Shown: piece after piece, positions 1-7,726 of the stretch
Layout: each line of letters opens with the position of its first letter
Numbering within the stretch: position 1 is the first letter of the stretch
Source of the DNA: Deltaproteobacteria bacterium
GTDB lineage: Bacteria > Bdellovibrionota_B > Oligoflexia > Oligoflexales > Bog-1112
DNA length: 20,871 bases
Assembly (NCBI GenBank): GCA_016186945.1
Contig: JACPKR010000036.1
Span: forward strand, 1-20,871
Direction: 5' to 3'
Position numbers and translations under genes: made by a program
The notes under the pieces: generated by a model
Told to the model about the DNA's origin: nothing
Databases searched by the model: none
What the model saw: the letters and a program-made list of their open reading frames with translations, nothing else

Positions 1-870
1 AGCGGAGAGCCTGACCTCAGGGCGCTCGCACAGGCTGAACTGGACAAGCTTCAGGAAAAACTCGACGAAATCGCCGAGCGTCTGACACTATTGCTCCTAC
101 CTTCCGACCCCCGCGATAGTCGTAACGTTATTCTTGAAATACGAGCCGGGACAGGCGGGGACGAAGCGTCCCTATTTGCCGGAGTCTTGCTGAGGATGTA
201 CTCGCGATATGCCGAAAAGCGAAAGTGGAAGGTAGAAATACTCAGCACAACGGAATCGTCTCGGGGAGGCATCAAGGAAGTCATTCTCTCGATTGAAGGG
301 TCGAAAGTCTACAGTCGACTGAAATTTGAAATGGGGGTCCATAGGGTCCAGCGTGTTCCCGTCACCGAGGCCCAGGGGCGCGTCCACACGAGTGCCTGCA
401 CCGTTGCCGTGCTGCCGGAAGCAGAAGAGGTGGAGGTGAATATTAACCCCGCAGATTTGCGTATAGACACCTATCGAGCGAGTGGAGCGGGTGGACAACA
501 TGTTAACCGCACAGACTCTGCTGTTCGGATTACCCATATTCCCACAGGAACTGTAGTAGAATGTCAGGATGAACGCTCGCAACACAAGAATCGAGATAGG
601 GCCATGAAGATGTTGCGAAGCAGGATTTACGAACAGATGCAGCAGAAAGCGGACCAAGAGCGTAGTCGGGATCGTAAAACTCAAGTGGGGACCGGCGACC
701 GAAGTGAGAGGATAAGGACCTACAATTTTCCTCAAGGACGGGTTACTGACCACCGGATTAACCTAACCCTTTACCGACTGGCAGAAATCATAGATGGGGA
801 CTTGGACGAAATCATGGACCAGCTCGGCACACACTATACGACAGAACTTTTGAAAAGTCAGACCGCATGA
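1..870 (+). CDS. prfA: Peptide chain release factor 1 (5' end outside window)
   Basis: Release factor 1 recognises UAA/UAG stop codons in the ribosomal A site and triggers peptidyl-tRNA hydrolysis. The frame is open from base 1, so the N-terminal part is cut by the window edge; 289 residues are present against about 360 in the family, so roughly 70 are missing. The tripeptide anticodon PVT is at 358-366 (RF1 type, not the SPF of RF2), followed by the family block [15 protein letters not shown]. The catalytic GGQ is at 490-498 within [18 protein letters not shown], and [11 protein letters not shown] follows. The gene overlaps prmC by four bases (ATGA), so the two are co-translated; PrmC methylates the GGQ glutamine of this protein. 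Family assignment is secure. Confidence 0.97.
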   Translation, partial: SGEPDLRALAQAELDKLQEKLDEIAERLTLLLLPSDPRDSRNVILEIRAGTGGDEASLFAGVLLRMYSRYAEKRKWKVEILSTTESSRGGIKEVILSIEGSKVYSRLKFEMGVHRVQRVPVTEAQGRVHTSACTVAVLPEAEEVEVNINPADLRIDTYRASGAGGQHVNRTDSAVRITHIPTGTVVECQDERSQHKNRDRAMKMLRSRIYEQMQQKADQERSRDRKTQVGTGDRSERIRTYNFPQGRVTDHRINLTLYRLAEIIDGDLDEIMDQLGTHYTTELLKSQTA

Positions 871-1751
871 CGCAGACCCTGCAGAAAACCCCTAGCACGC
901 TCGGGGATATCCTTGGGCGTGCTGTGGAACACTTGAAAGCCAAAGGCTACGCCACACCTCGCCTTGACGCAGAGCTGCTCCTTGCTCACTCCCTCGAATT
1001 TTCACGCATTGACCTCTATACGAAGTTCGACCGCCCCCTCGACGCATCAGAGGTGACCAAGTTCCGCAATTTGCTCATCCGTAGACTTCAGCAGGAACCG
1101 GTCGCCTATATTGTTGGGAAAAAGGAATTCATGGGCTTACCGTTCTTCGTAAGTCGGGACGTGCTCATCCCACGTTCGGAAACGGAAGTTCTTGTAGAAA
1201 CCGCTCTCGAAATTTTTCGCCCGAAAGGGGAACAATCTCTGCATATCCTCGACCTCGGGGTCGGCTCTGGATGTGTGGGACTCTCGCTTTTACACCACCT
1301 CCCCCAGTCGACGTTGGAAGGATGGGACGTCAGCGACGCCCTGCAAGTAGCTGAGCAAAACGCGCGGCACTTCGGTTTTGACTCTTCCCGCTATTGCTTC
1401 AAGAAAAAGGACATGCTCGCTGATGACTGGGAGCGGGATCACACATTTGACCTCATCGTCAGCAATCCACCGTACATTGCGGAGTCGGAACGGGAAAACT
1501 TAGCGGAGTCGGTTTCTCGCTATGAACCAGCGATCGCTTTATTTGCCCCGGATAATGGCTTAAAGTTTTATAAGAAGATTGCAGATTGTGCGCGGACGAG
1601 TTTAAAAAAGGACGGCCGACTTCTGGTCGAAATCGGAGCGTCGCAAAAAGAGGAAGTCGTTAGAGCATTCTCTAATTTCGGCTGGCAGGACATTCGCTCA
1701 CATAAAGACCTCATTGGGCATGATCGTGTCGTGGAGGGACGATATGGATGA
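867..1751 (+). CDS. prmC: Release factor glutamine N5-methyltransferase
   Basis: PrmC (HemK) transfers a methyl group from SAM to the side-chain amide of the GGQ glutamine in release factors, improving termination. The 294-residue length is normal. A helical N-terminal release-factor-binding domain covers about residues 1-100, followed by a Rossmann methyltransferase domain with the SAM loop [14 protein letters not shown] and the catalytic NPPY at residues 200-203. The usual DLGTGSG reads DLGVGSG here, a mild variation. The start ATG overlaps the prfA stop by four bases, the classic prfA-prmC arrangement. Its 3' end overlaps the permease gene by eight bases. Confidence 0.96.
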   Translation: MTQTLQKTPSTLGDILGRAVEHLKAKGYATPRLDAELLLAHSLEFSRIDLYTKFDRPLDASEVTKFRNLLIRRLQQEPVAYIVGKKEFMGLPFFVSRDVLIPRSETEVLVETALEIFRPKGEQSLHILDLGVGSGCVGLSLLHHLPQSTLEGWDVSDALQVAEQNARHFGFDSSRYCFKKKDMLADDWERDHTFDLIVSNPPYIAESERENLAESVSRYEPAIALFAPDNGLKFYKKIADCARTSLKKDGRLLVEIGASQKEEVVRAFSNFGWQDIRSHKDLIGHDRVVEGRYG

Positions 1752-2856
1752 AAAAACGAATACCAAAAGCGAAACTCTCATTGATTGGCCAAGAGCCAAA
1801 CGATTTTTCATTTTTTGTTGCGCATTCATTGTCGGGTTCTATTGTTTCATGGCCGTCTACGATACTTTGATGGTGCCTTTTTTCTTGAGCCTTTTTTTCT
1901 CTTACCTTCTAGCACCTCTTGTGGACTATTTGGACCGACGCTACCGAATTCCGCGCATTGTATTTGTGACTGTAGTTTTGGTGTTTGCAATCGCCTTGAT
2001 CAGCTTGGCGGTAATGAAAGTCATCCCGTACGTCTATCATGAGGTTTTGTTTCTTGTAAAATTGGCACCCTCGGTGATCCACTCGATCAACCATACCTGG
2101 TATCCAGCAGTAAAGGAGTATCTGCTGGGTTTTGAATTTATCAGTGAAGCGATGTTTGAAGACGTGCTCCTGGAAATGGGGGGAGTGGATCAATGGACGG
2201 AAAGGGCACAGCGGGCTTTGACAACGATCTGGAGTGCAGCTCCGCAGGTCGTGGGAACCGTTGTCAATATCGTTATGACACCACTGCTAACGTTTTTCTT
2301 TGTGAAAGATGAGAAGAAGATCCTCCAGGTGTTAAAAACGCTAGTACCTGTGGATCTGCGACAACCGACAAGGGAACTTTTCAGCAGAGCAGGGAAAACA
2401 CTACACTCCGTGATTAAGGGACAAATTACTGTCGCTTCCATCCTGACGGTGCTCTATGTGATCGGCTTCTCCGTCGCAGGCCTAAAAGCGGGATTGGCGA
2501 TAGGTCTGGTCGCAGGGGTCTGTCGCCTGGTTCCTTACTTGGACGTGATCGTTGGCGGCACCTTAAGTTTGATCGTCATCTTTGCAGATTGGCAAGGTGT
2601 GGGTCAGCTGTTTTTCGTCATCGGTGTTTTTGTAGTCGTGCAAGCACTCGACGGGATGTTGATCACTCCGCGCGTGATTGGTGAACGTCTGGGGATTCAT
2701 CCGTTGATTGTCATTGCCACCATACTTGCCTTTGCTGATTTATGGGGCTTTTGGGGTGTGCTCCTTGCGATTCCAACCCTAGCGATTGCCAAGGTCGTCC
2801 TTCTGACTATACTTCCGTATTACCACGCTAGCCGAGCCTATAAACTAAAACTCTAA
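1744..2856 (+). CDS. AI-2E/PerM-family membrane transporter
   Basis: A polytopic inner-membrane protein of the AI-2E transporter (PerM/YdiK/TqsA) superfamily. Substrates differ across the family (autoinducer-2 export, Na+/H+ exchange, unknown), so none is assigned. I choose ATG 1744 (370 residues) over ATG 1714, because GGAGGG at 1733-1738 lies five bases upstream and the earlier start would extend 38 bases into prmC. Paired hydrophobic segments occupy about residues 20-90, then a long amphipathic loop, a segment near 165-185, and a hydrophobic C-terminal half. That half has the family-type ending with HPLIVIATILAFADLWGFWG, corresponding to the conserved HP...G.lfGf.G region. It overlaps prmC by eight bases and is probably its operon partner. 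Confidence 0.85.
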   Translation: MDEKTNTKSETLIDWPRAKRFFIFCCAFIVGFYCFMAVYDTLMVPFFLSLFFSYLLAPLVDYLDRRYRIPRIVFVTVVLVFAIALISLAVMKVIPYVYHEVLFLVKLAPSVIHSINHTWYPAVKEYLLGFEFISEAMFEDVLLEMGGVDQWTERAQRALTTIWSAAPQVVGTVVNIVMTPLLTFFFVKDEKKILQVLKTLVPVDLRQPTRELFSRAGKTLHSVIKGQITVASILTVLYVIGFSVAGLKAGLAIGLVAGVCRLVPYLDVIVGGTLSLIVIFADWQGVGQLFFVIGVFVVVQALDGMLITPRVIGERLGIHPLIVIATILAFADLWGFWGVLLAIPTLAIAKVVLLTILPYYHASRAYKLKL

Positions 2857-2881
2857 AAAACGCCCCACATCGGAGAAGACA

Positions 2882-3472
2882 TTGAAACCAAGACCCTCGG
2901 ACCTCGACCACCTCAAGTGGATTCACAAAGTTGGTATACACTCTTTCAAAGGGCTGAAGGTTCTTGACCTGGGGTGTGGCTCTGGGTTCTTGTGTCATCA
3001 GGCGATACAGCAGGGGGCAGAACGTGCCATAGGCGTTGATATCGTCAAACCAGATGTTTCGGACGAAGATTGTCACTGGCAGTTTCGGCAGGCAAACCTC
3101 GACAGCGAATCCTGGGCGAAGGATCTAAGAGACGACCATAACCTTATTCTTGCTTTCGACATCATCGAGCATTTGAATGCCCCCTTTCTGTTTCTGACGC
3201 ATTGTCACCGCCTGCTTTCTGACGCGGGAACCTTGATTCTCACGACTCCCAACACGTTATCCTGGGAACGCTTTCTAAAGCCCCAAACTTGGTCAGGTGT
3301 GAGTGATCCACAACACAAAGTCTTGTTCACCCGGTACAGCCTTAGCTATCTTTTGAAGCAGAGTGGGTTTCAGGTTGAGCATTATGCGGCCCCATTGCGT
3401 TCGTTAAAAAATCTGAGCGCCTTTTCTCCGCAATGGGGAGGACAAATGTTGTTTACGGCAGTCAAAGACTGA
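2882..3472 (+). CDS. Class I SAM-dependent methyltransferase, UbiG-like
   Basis: A 196-residue Rossmann-fold methyltransferase. Motif I is VLDLGCGSGFLC (about residues 26-37), the acidic end of strand 2 is GVDI, and a motif equivalent to post II/III is AFDIIEHL. It resembles UbiG-type and other methyltransferase-11/23 proteins, but nothing fixes the acceptor; neither a quinone nor another small molecule is shown. The start is TTG: GGAG at 2872-2875 lies six bases upstream and there is no better ATG. It follows the permease by 25 bp, so it may be transcribed with prfA-prmC. Its last 11 bases overlap the convergent rsmI-family gene tail to tail, leaving no room for a terminator between them. 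Confidence 0.8.
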   Translation: MKPRPSDLDHLKWIHKVGIHSFKGLKVLDLGCGSGFLCHQAIQQGAERAIGVDIVKPDVSDEDCHWQFRQANLDSESWAKDLRDDHNLILAFDIIEHLNAPFLFLTHCHRLLSDAGTLILTTPNTLSWERFLKPQTWSGVSDPQHKVLFTRYSLSYLLKQSGFQVEHYAAPLRSLKNLSAFSPQWGGQMLFTAVKD

Positions 3473-4190
3473 TGATGAGCACGAAGTTCTGCTTTTTGAC
3501 TTCTTCTGTTAGCTTTCTCAATCTTGCAAAGTTCCCAACGATGAATTGCTCATTTTCGCCACTGATGTCGATAGCAAGGAAAGCTTGTCGCTTGGAACCC
3601 AGGACGTTGTCACAACTTTCAAGCAGGGTGTGTAAGCGGTAAGGCGTATCAAGGATAATCAAGGGAACGTTCCAGGAGGCAAGCTTGCTGAGATCCCTCC
3701 GTCGTCTTGCCTCCTCGCGAGGCAGGAAGCCAGCGAAGAAGAAATTTGCCAAAGGAAAGGGGCAGGCCGCTATTGCCGCCGTCACCGCACTCGGTCCAGG
3801 GATTACCTTAACTGTTGCTCCCATTTCATACGCAATTTCTGTAAGCGGTTGGCCAGGGTCAGCGAGCGAGGGGCAGCCCTGGTCACTCACAAAAATAGCC
3901 GTTTTGCCAGCTTTCAGCGTCCTTCGCAGGGCAGCCAAAGTTTCCTGGGGGGCATGCTCATTGTAGAAAAAGGGAGAAGGATGGGCGAGAGGGCGCGGAA
4001 AAAGAGGGCCCTGCGCTGGTCCGAAGTGTCGCTCGTTCAACAATTTCAAAAGGCGGCGTGCGGGCCGCTCTTCCTCGAAAATAAGAAGGTCCGCAGAAGA
4101 AAGCGCCGCAAGTGTCCGGAGCGGTGTATCTTCCACATTGCCAATGTGTGTGGAAGCGAGTATGAAAGTTCCTTTTTTTGCTTTGTTCAT
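3462..4190 (-). CDS. rsmI: RsmI-family SAM methyltransferase (tetrapyrrole methylase fold)
   Basis: RsmI 2'-O-methylates C1402 in the decoding centre of 16S rRNA. Family marks in order: THIGNVEDTPLRTL near the N-terminus, then FEEERPARRLLK, the glycine-rich VSDQGCPSLADPG, and IPGPSAVTAAIAACPFP, followed by GFLPREEARRRRDL. At 242 residues it is about 45 shorter than E. coli RsmI (286) and seems to lack the C-terminal extension. The 'EEER' and 'QGCPSLADPG' variants are closer to a short COG0313 subgroup annotated only as SAM-dependent methyltransferase, so the exact rRNA target is less certain than the fold. Read on the minus strand, AGGG lies about six bases before the ATG. It stands alone, divergent from uppS and convergent with the upstream methyltransferase. 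Confidence 0.82.
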   Translation of the reverse strand: MNKAKKGTFILASTHIGNVEDTPLRTLAALSSADLLIFEEERPARRLLKLLNERHFGPAQGPLFPRPLAHPSPFFYNEHAPQETLAALRRTLKAGKTAIFVSDQGCPSLADPGQPLTEIAYEMGATVKVIPGPSAVTAAIAACPFPLANFFFAGFLPREEARRRRDLSKLASWNVPLIILDTPYRLHTLLESCDNVLGSKRQAFLAIDISGENEQFIVGNFARLRKLTEEVKKQNFVLIISL

Positions 4191-4280
4191 GGCTTGCCCT
4201 GGAATCTAATGATGGATAAAAAAATAAGGCTGTGCTAAACAAAGGTTAAGTAAATACAGCCCGTTGGAACCTTTCCGAAA
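4191..4280. promoter_or_regulatory. Divergent intergenic region between rsmI-family gene and uppS
   Basis: This 90-bp AT-rich gap separates two divergent genes, so it should hold a promoter for each. On the minus strand TTAACC followed 16 bases later by TTATTT is a weak candidate for the rsmI side. On the plus strand TAAATA at 4251-4256 could be a -10 for uppS, but I see no good -35. The promoter function is inferred from gene layout; no box is strong. Confidence 0.35.
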
Positions 4281-5036
4281 ATGACTGTGAAAGCCATTCA
4301 ATCTGACGTCATAACTGATATCCAAAAAGGCGAGATCCCTGTTCACGTGGCCGTGATTATGGACGGTAACGGGCGATGGGCGCAAGAACGTGGTATGCCG
4401 CGTGTCTTTGGTCATCAGCAAGGTGCCGAAAGTGTTCGAGAGATCGTCGAAACCGCCGCAAAACTCGGAGTGAAAATCCTGACGCTCTTCGCCTTCAGTG
4501 ATGAAAATTGGGGGCGACCCAAGATGGAAGTTAAGGCGTTAATGAAGTTGCTCGACACTTATGTCCTGCAAGAACGGGCAAAGCTCAAGAAGGAAAACGT
4601 CAGGTTTCAGGCGATTGGTGCGTTGGACCAACTGCCCGAAAAGACCTTGGCCGCGGTTTTGAGAACTCAGCAAGAACTTTCTCATTGCACGGGCCTCACT
4701 TTAAATATCGCTCTTAGTTATGGGGGGCGTAACGAGATCCTCACAGCCTGCAAGAAACTTGCGAAGAAAGCACAAGCAGGAATCATTTCCCCACAAGACA
4801 TTACACCGCAAATTTTTGAAGAGCATCTTTGGACCTCTGGACTTCCTGACCCGGATCTATTGATCCGCACAAGCGGTGAACAGCGCATCTCGAACTTTCT
4901 CCTTTGGCAAATCGCCTACACGGAGTTATGGTTTACTCCGGTCTACTGGCCCGAGTTTCGCAAAGAACACTTCTACGAGGGAATCAAAGCCTTTCAATCC
5001 CGCAAAAGACGCTATGGTTTGCTAGCAGAAACGTAA
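4281..5036 (+). CDS. uppS: Undecaprenyl diphosphate synthase
   Basis: This cis-prenyltransferase condenses eight isopentenyl diphosphates onto farnesyl diphosphate to give the C55 carrier for peptidoglycan and surface polysaccharides. At 251 residues its length is typical. The block HVAVIMDGNGRWA carries the catalytic Asp28, followed by FGHQQGAESVREI, TLFAFSDENWGRP, and the C-terminal signature RTSGEQRISNFLLWQIAYTE with the substrate-binding Arg and Ser. The Shine-Dalgarno is weak. It is followed 12 bp later by cdsA, the common uppS-cdsA pairing. Upstream, the often-linked frr/pyrH genes are absent; a divergent rsmI-family gene lies there instead. Confidence 0.97.
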   Translation: MTVKAIQSDVITDIQKGEIPVHVAVIMDGNGRWAQERGMPRVFGHQQGAESVREIVETAAKLGVKILTLFAFSDENWGRPKMEVKALMKLLDTYVLQERAKLKKENVRFQAIGALDQLPEKTLAAVLRTQQELSHCTGLTLNIALSYGGRNEILTACKKLAKKAQAGIISPQDITPQIFEEHLWTSGLPDPDLLIRTSGEQRISNFLLWQIAYTELWFTPVYWPEFRKEHFYEGIKAFQSRKRRYGLLAET

Positions 5037-5048
5037 AAGGCGGACTTC

Positions 5049-5885
5049 ATGCTGAGAACAAGACTGCTAACTGCTGCTATTCTCCTTCCCCTTTTAGTGG
5101 CAGGGTTGGCGTATATCCCGCATTATGTACTGTTTCCCCTTCTCCTCGTGCTTTGCTTTGGGGCAAGTTACGAGGCTGTAAGTCTTTTAATGCCCACTCT
5201 ACGGAGCCGGCTTGGGGACCCCATGAAAAACGGCGTCCGGTTCTGGGCTTTTTTCTGCGCAAGTCTGGCAGCCCTTATGTTCACCGTTCTTACCTGGAAA
5301 CTTTGGGACGCCGAACTGGGTATACTGGCCTTCCTGATTATGACGATGCTTCTTGTCGCTACCTTTTCGGTAAAGACTGTAGATGGCTCCATAGCCAATG
5401 GGTTGAGTTGGCTCTTCAGTGTTATTTATGGAAGTCTGCCTTTTGTCTCGTTGTGGGAACTTTACAAGATGGGGGATCATTCGCGTTATCTGTTCCTGGT
5501 TCTTGGCATCGTCATGGCGAACGACACGGGTGCCTTTTTCGCTGGGCGGTTTTTAGGAAAGCACCTGCTTCTTCCCCGTTTGTCGCCGAAAAAAACCTGG
5601 GAAGGCGTGGTGGGAGGGCTGGCCGGAGGTATTCTGGGTGCTTGGTTTGTGAACGCCTGTTTTGCAGGGAACTTGGGAAGCCTCTCGTTTCTAGCATTTC
5701 TGGGTTTGATAACGGGGGCTGCCGGTATTTTAGGTGACTTGGCAGAGTCGGCCATCAAGCGTTTTGCGGGGGTGAAAGATTCGGGCAGGGTTTTTCCCGG
5801 CCATGGTGGTATTCTTGATCGGTCTGATTCCGTTGTTTTTGCCGCCCCCATTGCATGGTTTATGCTTTTTATACGTAATGCGTAA
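5049..5885 (+). CDS. cdsA: Phosphatidate cytidylyltransferase
   Basis: CdsA converts phosphatidic acid and CTP to CDP-diacylglycerol, the precursor used by PssA, encoded about 2.5 kb downstream. It is a 278-residue integral inner-membrane protein with many hydrophobic segments. The C-terminal CDP-DAG synthase signature runs SAIKRFAGVKDSGRVFPGHG followed by GILDRSD, with conserved Lys-Asp, His-Gly-Gly and Asp-Arg residues. AAAGG at 5036-5040 is a plausible ribosome binding site. Oddity: the last codons and the TAA stop (from 5875) lie inside dispersed repeat copy A, so the repeat supplies the C-terminal residues R-N-A and the stop. The often-following dxr gene is not present before rseP. Confidence 0.95.
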   Translation: MLRTRLLTAAILLPLLVAGLAYIPHYVLFPLLLVLCFGASYEAVSLLMPTLRSRLGDPMKNGVRFWAFFCASLAALMFTVLTWKLWDAELGILAFLIMTMLLVATFSVKTVDGSIANGLSWLFSVIYGSLPFVSLWELYKMGDHSRYLFLVLGIVMANDTGAFFAGRFLGKHLLLPRLSPKKTWEGVVGGLAGGILGAWFVNACFAGNLGSLSFLAFLGLITGAAGILGDLAESAIKRFAGVKDSGRVFPGHGGILDRSDSVVFAAPIAWFMLFIRNA

Positions 5886-6015
5886 GCCACTTGGGGCAAA
5901 TTAGGGAGAGGGGGGTTTGGGGGGGCGAGGGAACCGTCGCTCCCCCAAGGGATATCTTGGAGGAACCAGCTGCGCAGTTTCCTCCAAACCACCTCCTTGC
6001 CCCAAATGCCTTACG
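5875..6015. repeat. Dispersed repeat, copy A (~127-bp core plus right terminal repeat)
   Basis: Bases 5875-6001 match 19277-19402 (copy B) in the same orientation with four substitutions and one single-base gap, about 96% by eye. Copy A has imperfect terminal inverted repeats: 5881-5899 against 5997-6015, 17 of 19 matching. Internally, GGGGGGGCGA near 5919-5928 can pair with TCGCTCCCCC, and TTGGAGGAA pairs with the reverse of TTTCCTCCAA. It has no coding capacity. It fills most of the 164-bp gap between cdsA and rseP and overlaps the cdsA 3' end. This is most simply a MITE- or REP-like element; a structured RNA is also possible. Confidence 0.88.
5904..5931 (+). other. G-quadruplex motif in repeat copy A
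   Basis: Four G-tracts of 3, 6, 7 and 3 guanines are separated by the three-base loops AGA, TTT and CGA, which fits the canonical G4 pattern exactly. It is on the transcribed sense strand just after the cdsA stop, so the motif would be in the mRNA. It is conserved base for base in copy B. Confidence 0.75.
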
Positions 6016-6049
6016 GGTTACTTTTATACACTGAAAAGGTTGGTTTAAT

Positions 6050-7726
6050 ATGTTGGAACTTGTCTCCCATCCTCTCATAGCGCTTCTTATATTACTTGCC
6101 GTCCTGGTCTTTGTTCATGAGTTAGGTCATTTCCTTGTGGGAAAGGCCTTTGGTATCGGGGTGGAGACGTTTTCCATTGGTTTTGGACCTCGACTATTCG
6201 GAATTCGCATCGGCAATACGGAATATCGTGTCGCGGTTATCCCGCTGGGTGGCTACGTGAAGTTTGCGGGAAGTTTTCCGACAGAAGACGTTCCTGAGGA
6301 ATTTAAGGGCAAGGAACTTTTGAATGCTTCCTTACCGGCGCAGACTCTCACGATGGCCGCAGGGCCTTTGGCTAATTTCCTACTGGCGCTTCTCGTCTAT
6401 TTTGGCATGGGGATGAAGGGGATCGAACACCCTGCGGCGATTATCGGGCAAGTACGCCCCGATAGCCCTGCTGCACTCGCTGGTTTGGAGCCAGGAGACA
6501 GGGTTGTTGAAGTTGACGGCGTTTCCGTTGCTAGCTGGTACGATCTGCAGGATACGATCTTGAAGTCACCTGGCAAGACTCTCGCGTTTCAAGTGCAACG
6601 AAAAGATGAGCAGATCGGCTTAGCAGTAACACCCCAAGGTGTAGCGCTGGAAGATCTGGCAGGACGAACACTTGAGCAGGGCCAGATTGGAATTGGTTAT
6701 GGATTTGTACCGCCTGTGCTTAGTTTGATCGCTGGTCCTTCTCCTGCACGATCCGCCGGTATGCAGATCGGCTTCACGGTGCGGGCGGCGGGTTTTGATG
6801 ACTCCGAAGTGAGCATCGGGACATGGAGCGAGTTTGAGGAAGCCCTGCAGTACGCGTTTGATCAGAAAGCTGAGCATATCTGGCTCGCAGAGGGGTTGGA
6901 AAAAGACGGTCAACGCATTAGCGTCGCTACGACATCCTGGTACACCATGCAGGGCGAAGAGCTTGAACTCGCTAACCTGCTTGGTTTCGTAGATAGCCAG
7001 CTGACTATTGATGAAGTGCATGAACCCGCTGATAAAAATTTGCAGAAAGGCGACCGAATTTTAGCTTTCAACTCGGAGGCAAGCCCTGACATTTTTTCCT
7101 TGCAGAACGCGTTGAGAACGAATGAACGTGAAACAGTGCAACTCAGTATCCAGAGAGGACAGGAGCTTAAAACCATAGAGGTACCTCTAAAGGCCGTGGA
7201 AGTTCAAAAGGCCCAGGGGAAAGTCGTCCAGTACGCACTTCCCGTCACATTCTTGGGCCGCTTGATTCCCCCTCCTCCTTATGTGGAAATTCACGACTCC
7301 GTCCCCGAAGCGTTTACATTCGCCCTTTCGACGACGTGGGAACAATCCGTCCGGCTTGTTGAAGTTGTCGGAGGTCTTTTCACCGGCGATATCCCCCTTA
7401 AGTCGCTGGGAGGGCCGATTCTGATAGCCAAGGTCGCAGGGGATTCGGCAAAGGCTGGCTGGCAGACCTTTCTAAGTTCTCTTGCTTTGATAAGCATCAA
7501 TTTAGGCGTTCTCAATCTTTTTCCGATTCCCGTGTTGGACGGGGGGCGTCTCGTCTTGATCGGCTTTGAAGCGGTCTTGCGAAGGCGGCTAAGTCCGATC
7601 GCCATCGAAAACTTCCAAAAGCTGGGCTTCATCCTACTCCTAGCCCTTGTCGTGCTTGCAACTTACAACGATTTGAGTAGATTCTGGTCTGCTATGCTTC
7701 GAGAGATCTCCGGTTTTTTTAAATGA
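6050..7726 (+). CDS. rseP: Site-2 intramembrane zinc metalloprotease, RIP family (RseP type)
   Basis: RseP-type proteases cut single-pass membrane proteins within the bilayer, such as anti-sigma factors in envelope stress and leftover signal peptides. Zinc ligands are in HELGH at residues 23-27 of the first membrane helix and in the PVLDGG motif with Asp497 near the C-terminus; membrane segments are at about 8-28, 100-120, 480-500 and 530-545. A clear PDZ domain covers about 130-195 (PDSPAALAGLEPGDRVVEVD). A second, degenerate PDZ-like block is near 228-290 (SPARSAGM), and a third is near 315-380 (NLQKGDRILAFNSEASP). At 558 residues it is about 100 longer than E. coli RseP, which has two PDZ domains. 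It overlaps tsaB by four bases. Confidence 0.95.
   Translation: MLELVSHPLIALLILLAVLVFVHELGHFLVGKAFGIGVETFSIGFGPRLFGIRIGNTEYRVAVIPLGGYVKFAGSFPTEDVPEEFKGKELLNASLPAQTLTMAAGPLANFLLALLVYFGMGMKGIEHPAAIIGQVRPDSPAALAGLEPGDRVVEVDGVSVASWYDLQDTILKSPGKTLAFQVQRKDEQIGLAVTPQGVALEDLAGRTLEQGQIGIGYGFVPPVLSLIAGPSPARSAGMQIGFTVRAAGFDDSEVSIGTWSEFEEALQYAFDQKAEHIWLAEGLEKDGQRISVATTSWYTMQGEELELANLLGFVDSQLTIDEVHEPADKNLQKGDRILAFNSEASPDIFSLQNALRTNERETVQLSIQRGQELKTIEVPLKAVEVQKAQGKVVQYALPVTFLGRLIPPPPYVEIHDSVPEAFTFALSTTWEQSVRLVEVVGGLFTGDIPLKSLGGPILIAKVAGDSAKAGWQTFLSSLALISINLGVLNLFPIPVLDGGRLVLIGFEAVLRRRLSPIAIENFQKLGFILLLALVVLATYNDLSRFWSAMLREISGFFK

Noticed and set aside
172-753. 193-codon open frame on the minus strand within prfA
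   Set aside because: It is antisense to a conserved gene and shows no recognisable motif or ribosome binding site; a shadow frame.
1714-1743. Upstream ATG giving ten extra residues on the permease
   Set aside because: The ribosome binding site GGAGGG is placed for ATG 1744, and the upstream start has none and overlaps prmC further.
3849-4238. 129-codon plus-strand open frame opposite the rsmI-family gene
   Set aside because: It is antisense to a well-supported methyltransferase, basic and low in recognisable motifs.
4904-5737. 277-codon open frame across the uppS-cdsA junction
   Set aside because: It lies in a different frame from two clear enzymes, has an implausible composition and no domain, and would overlap nearly all of cdsA's first two thirds.
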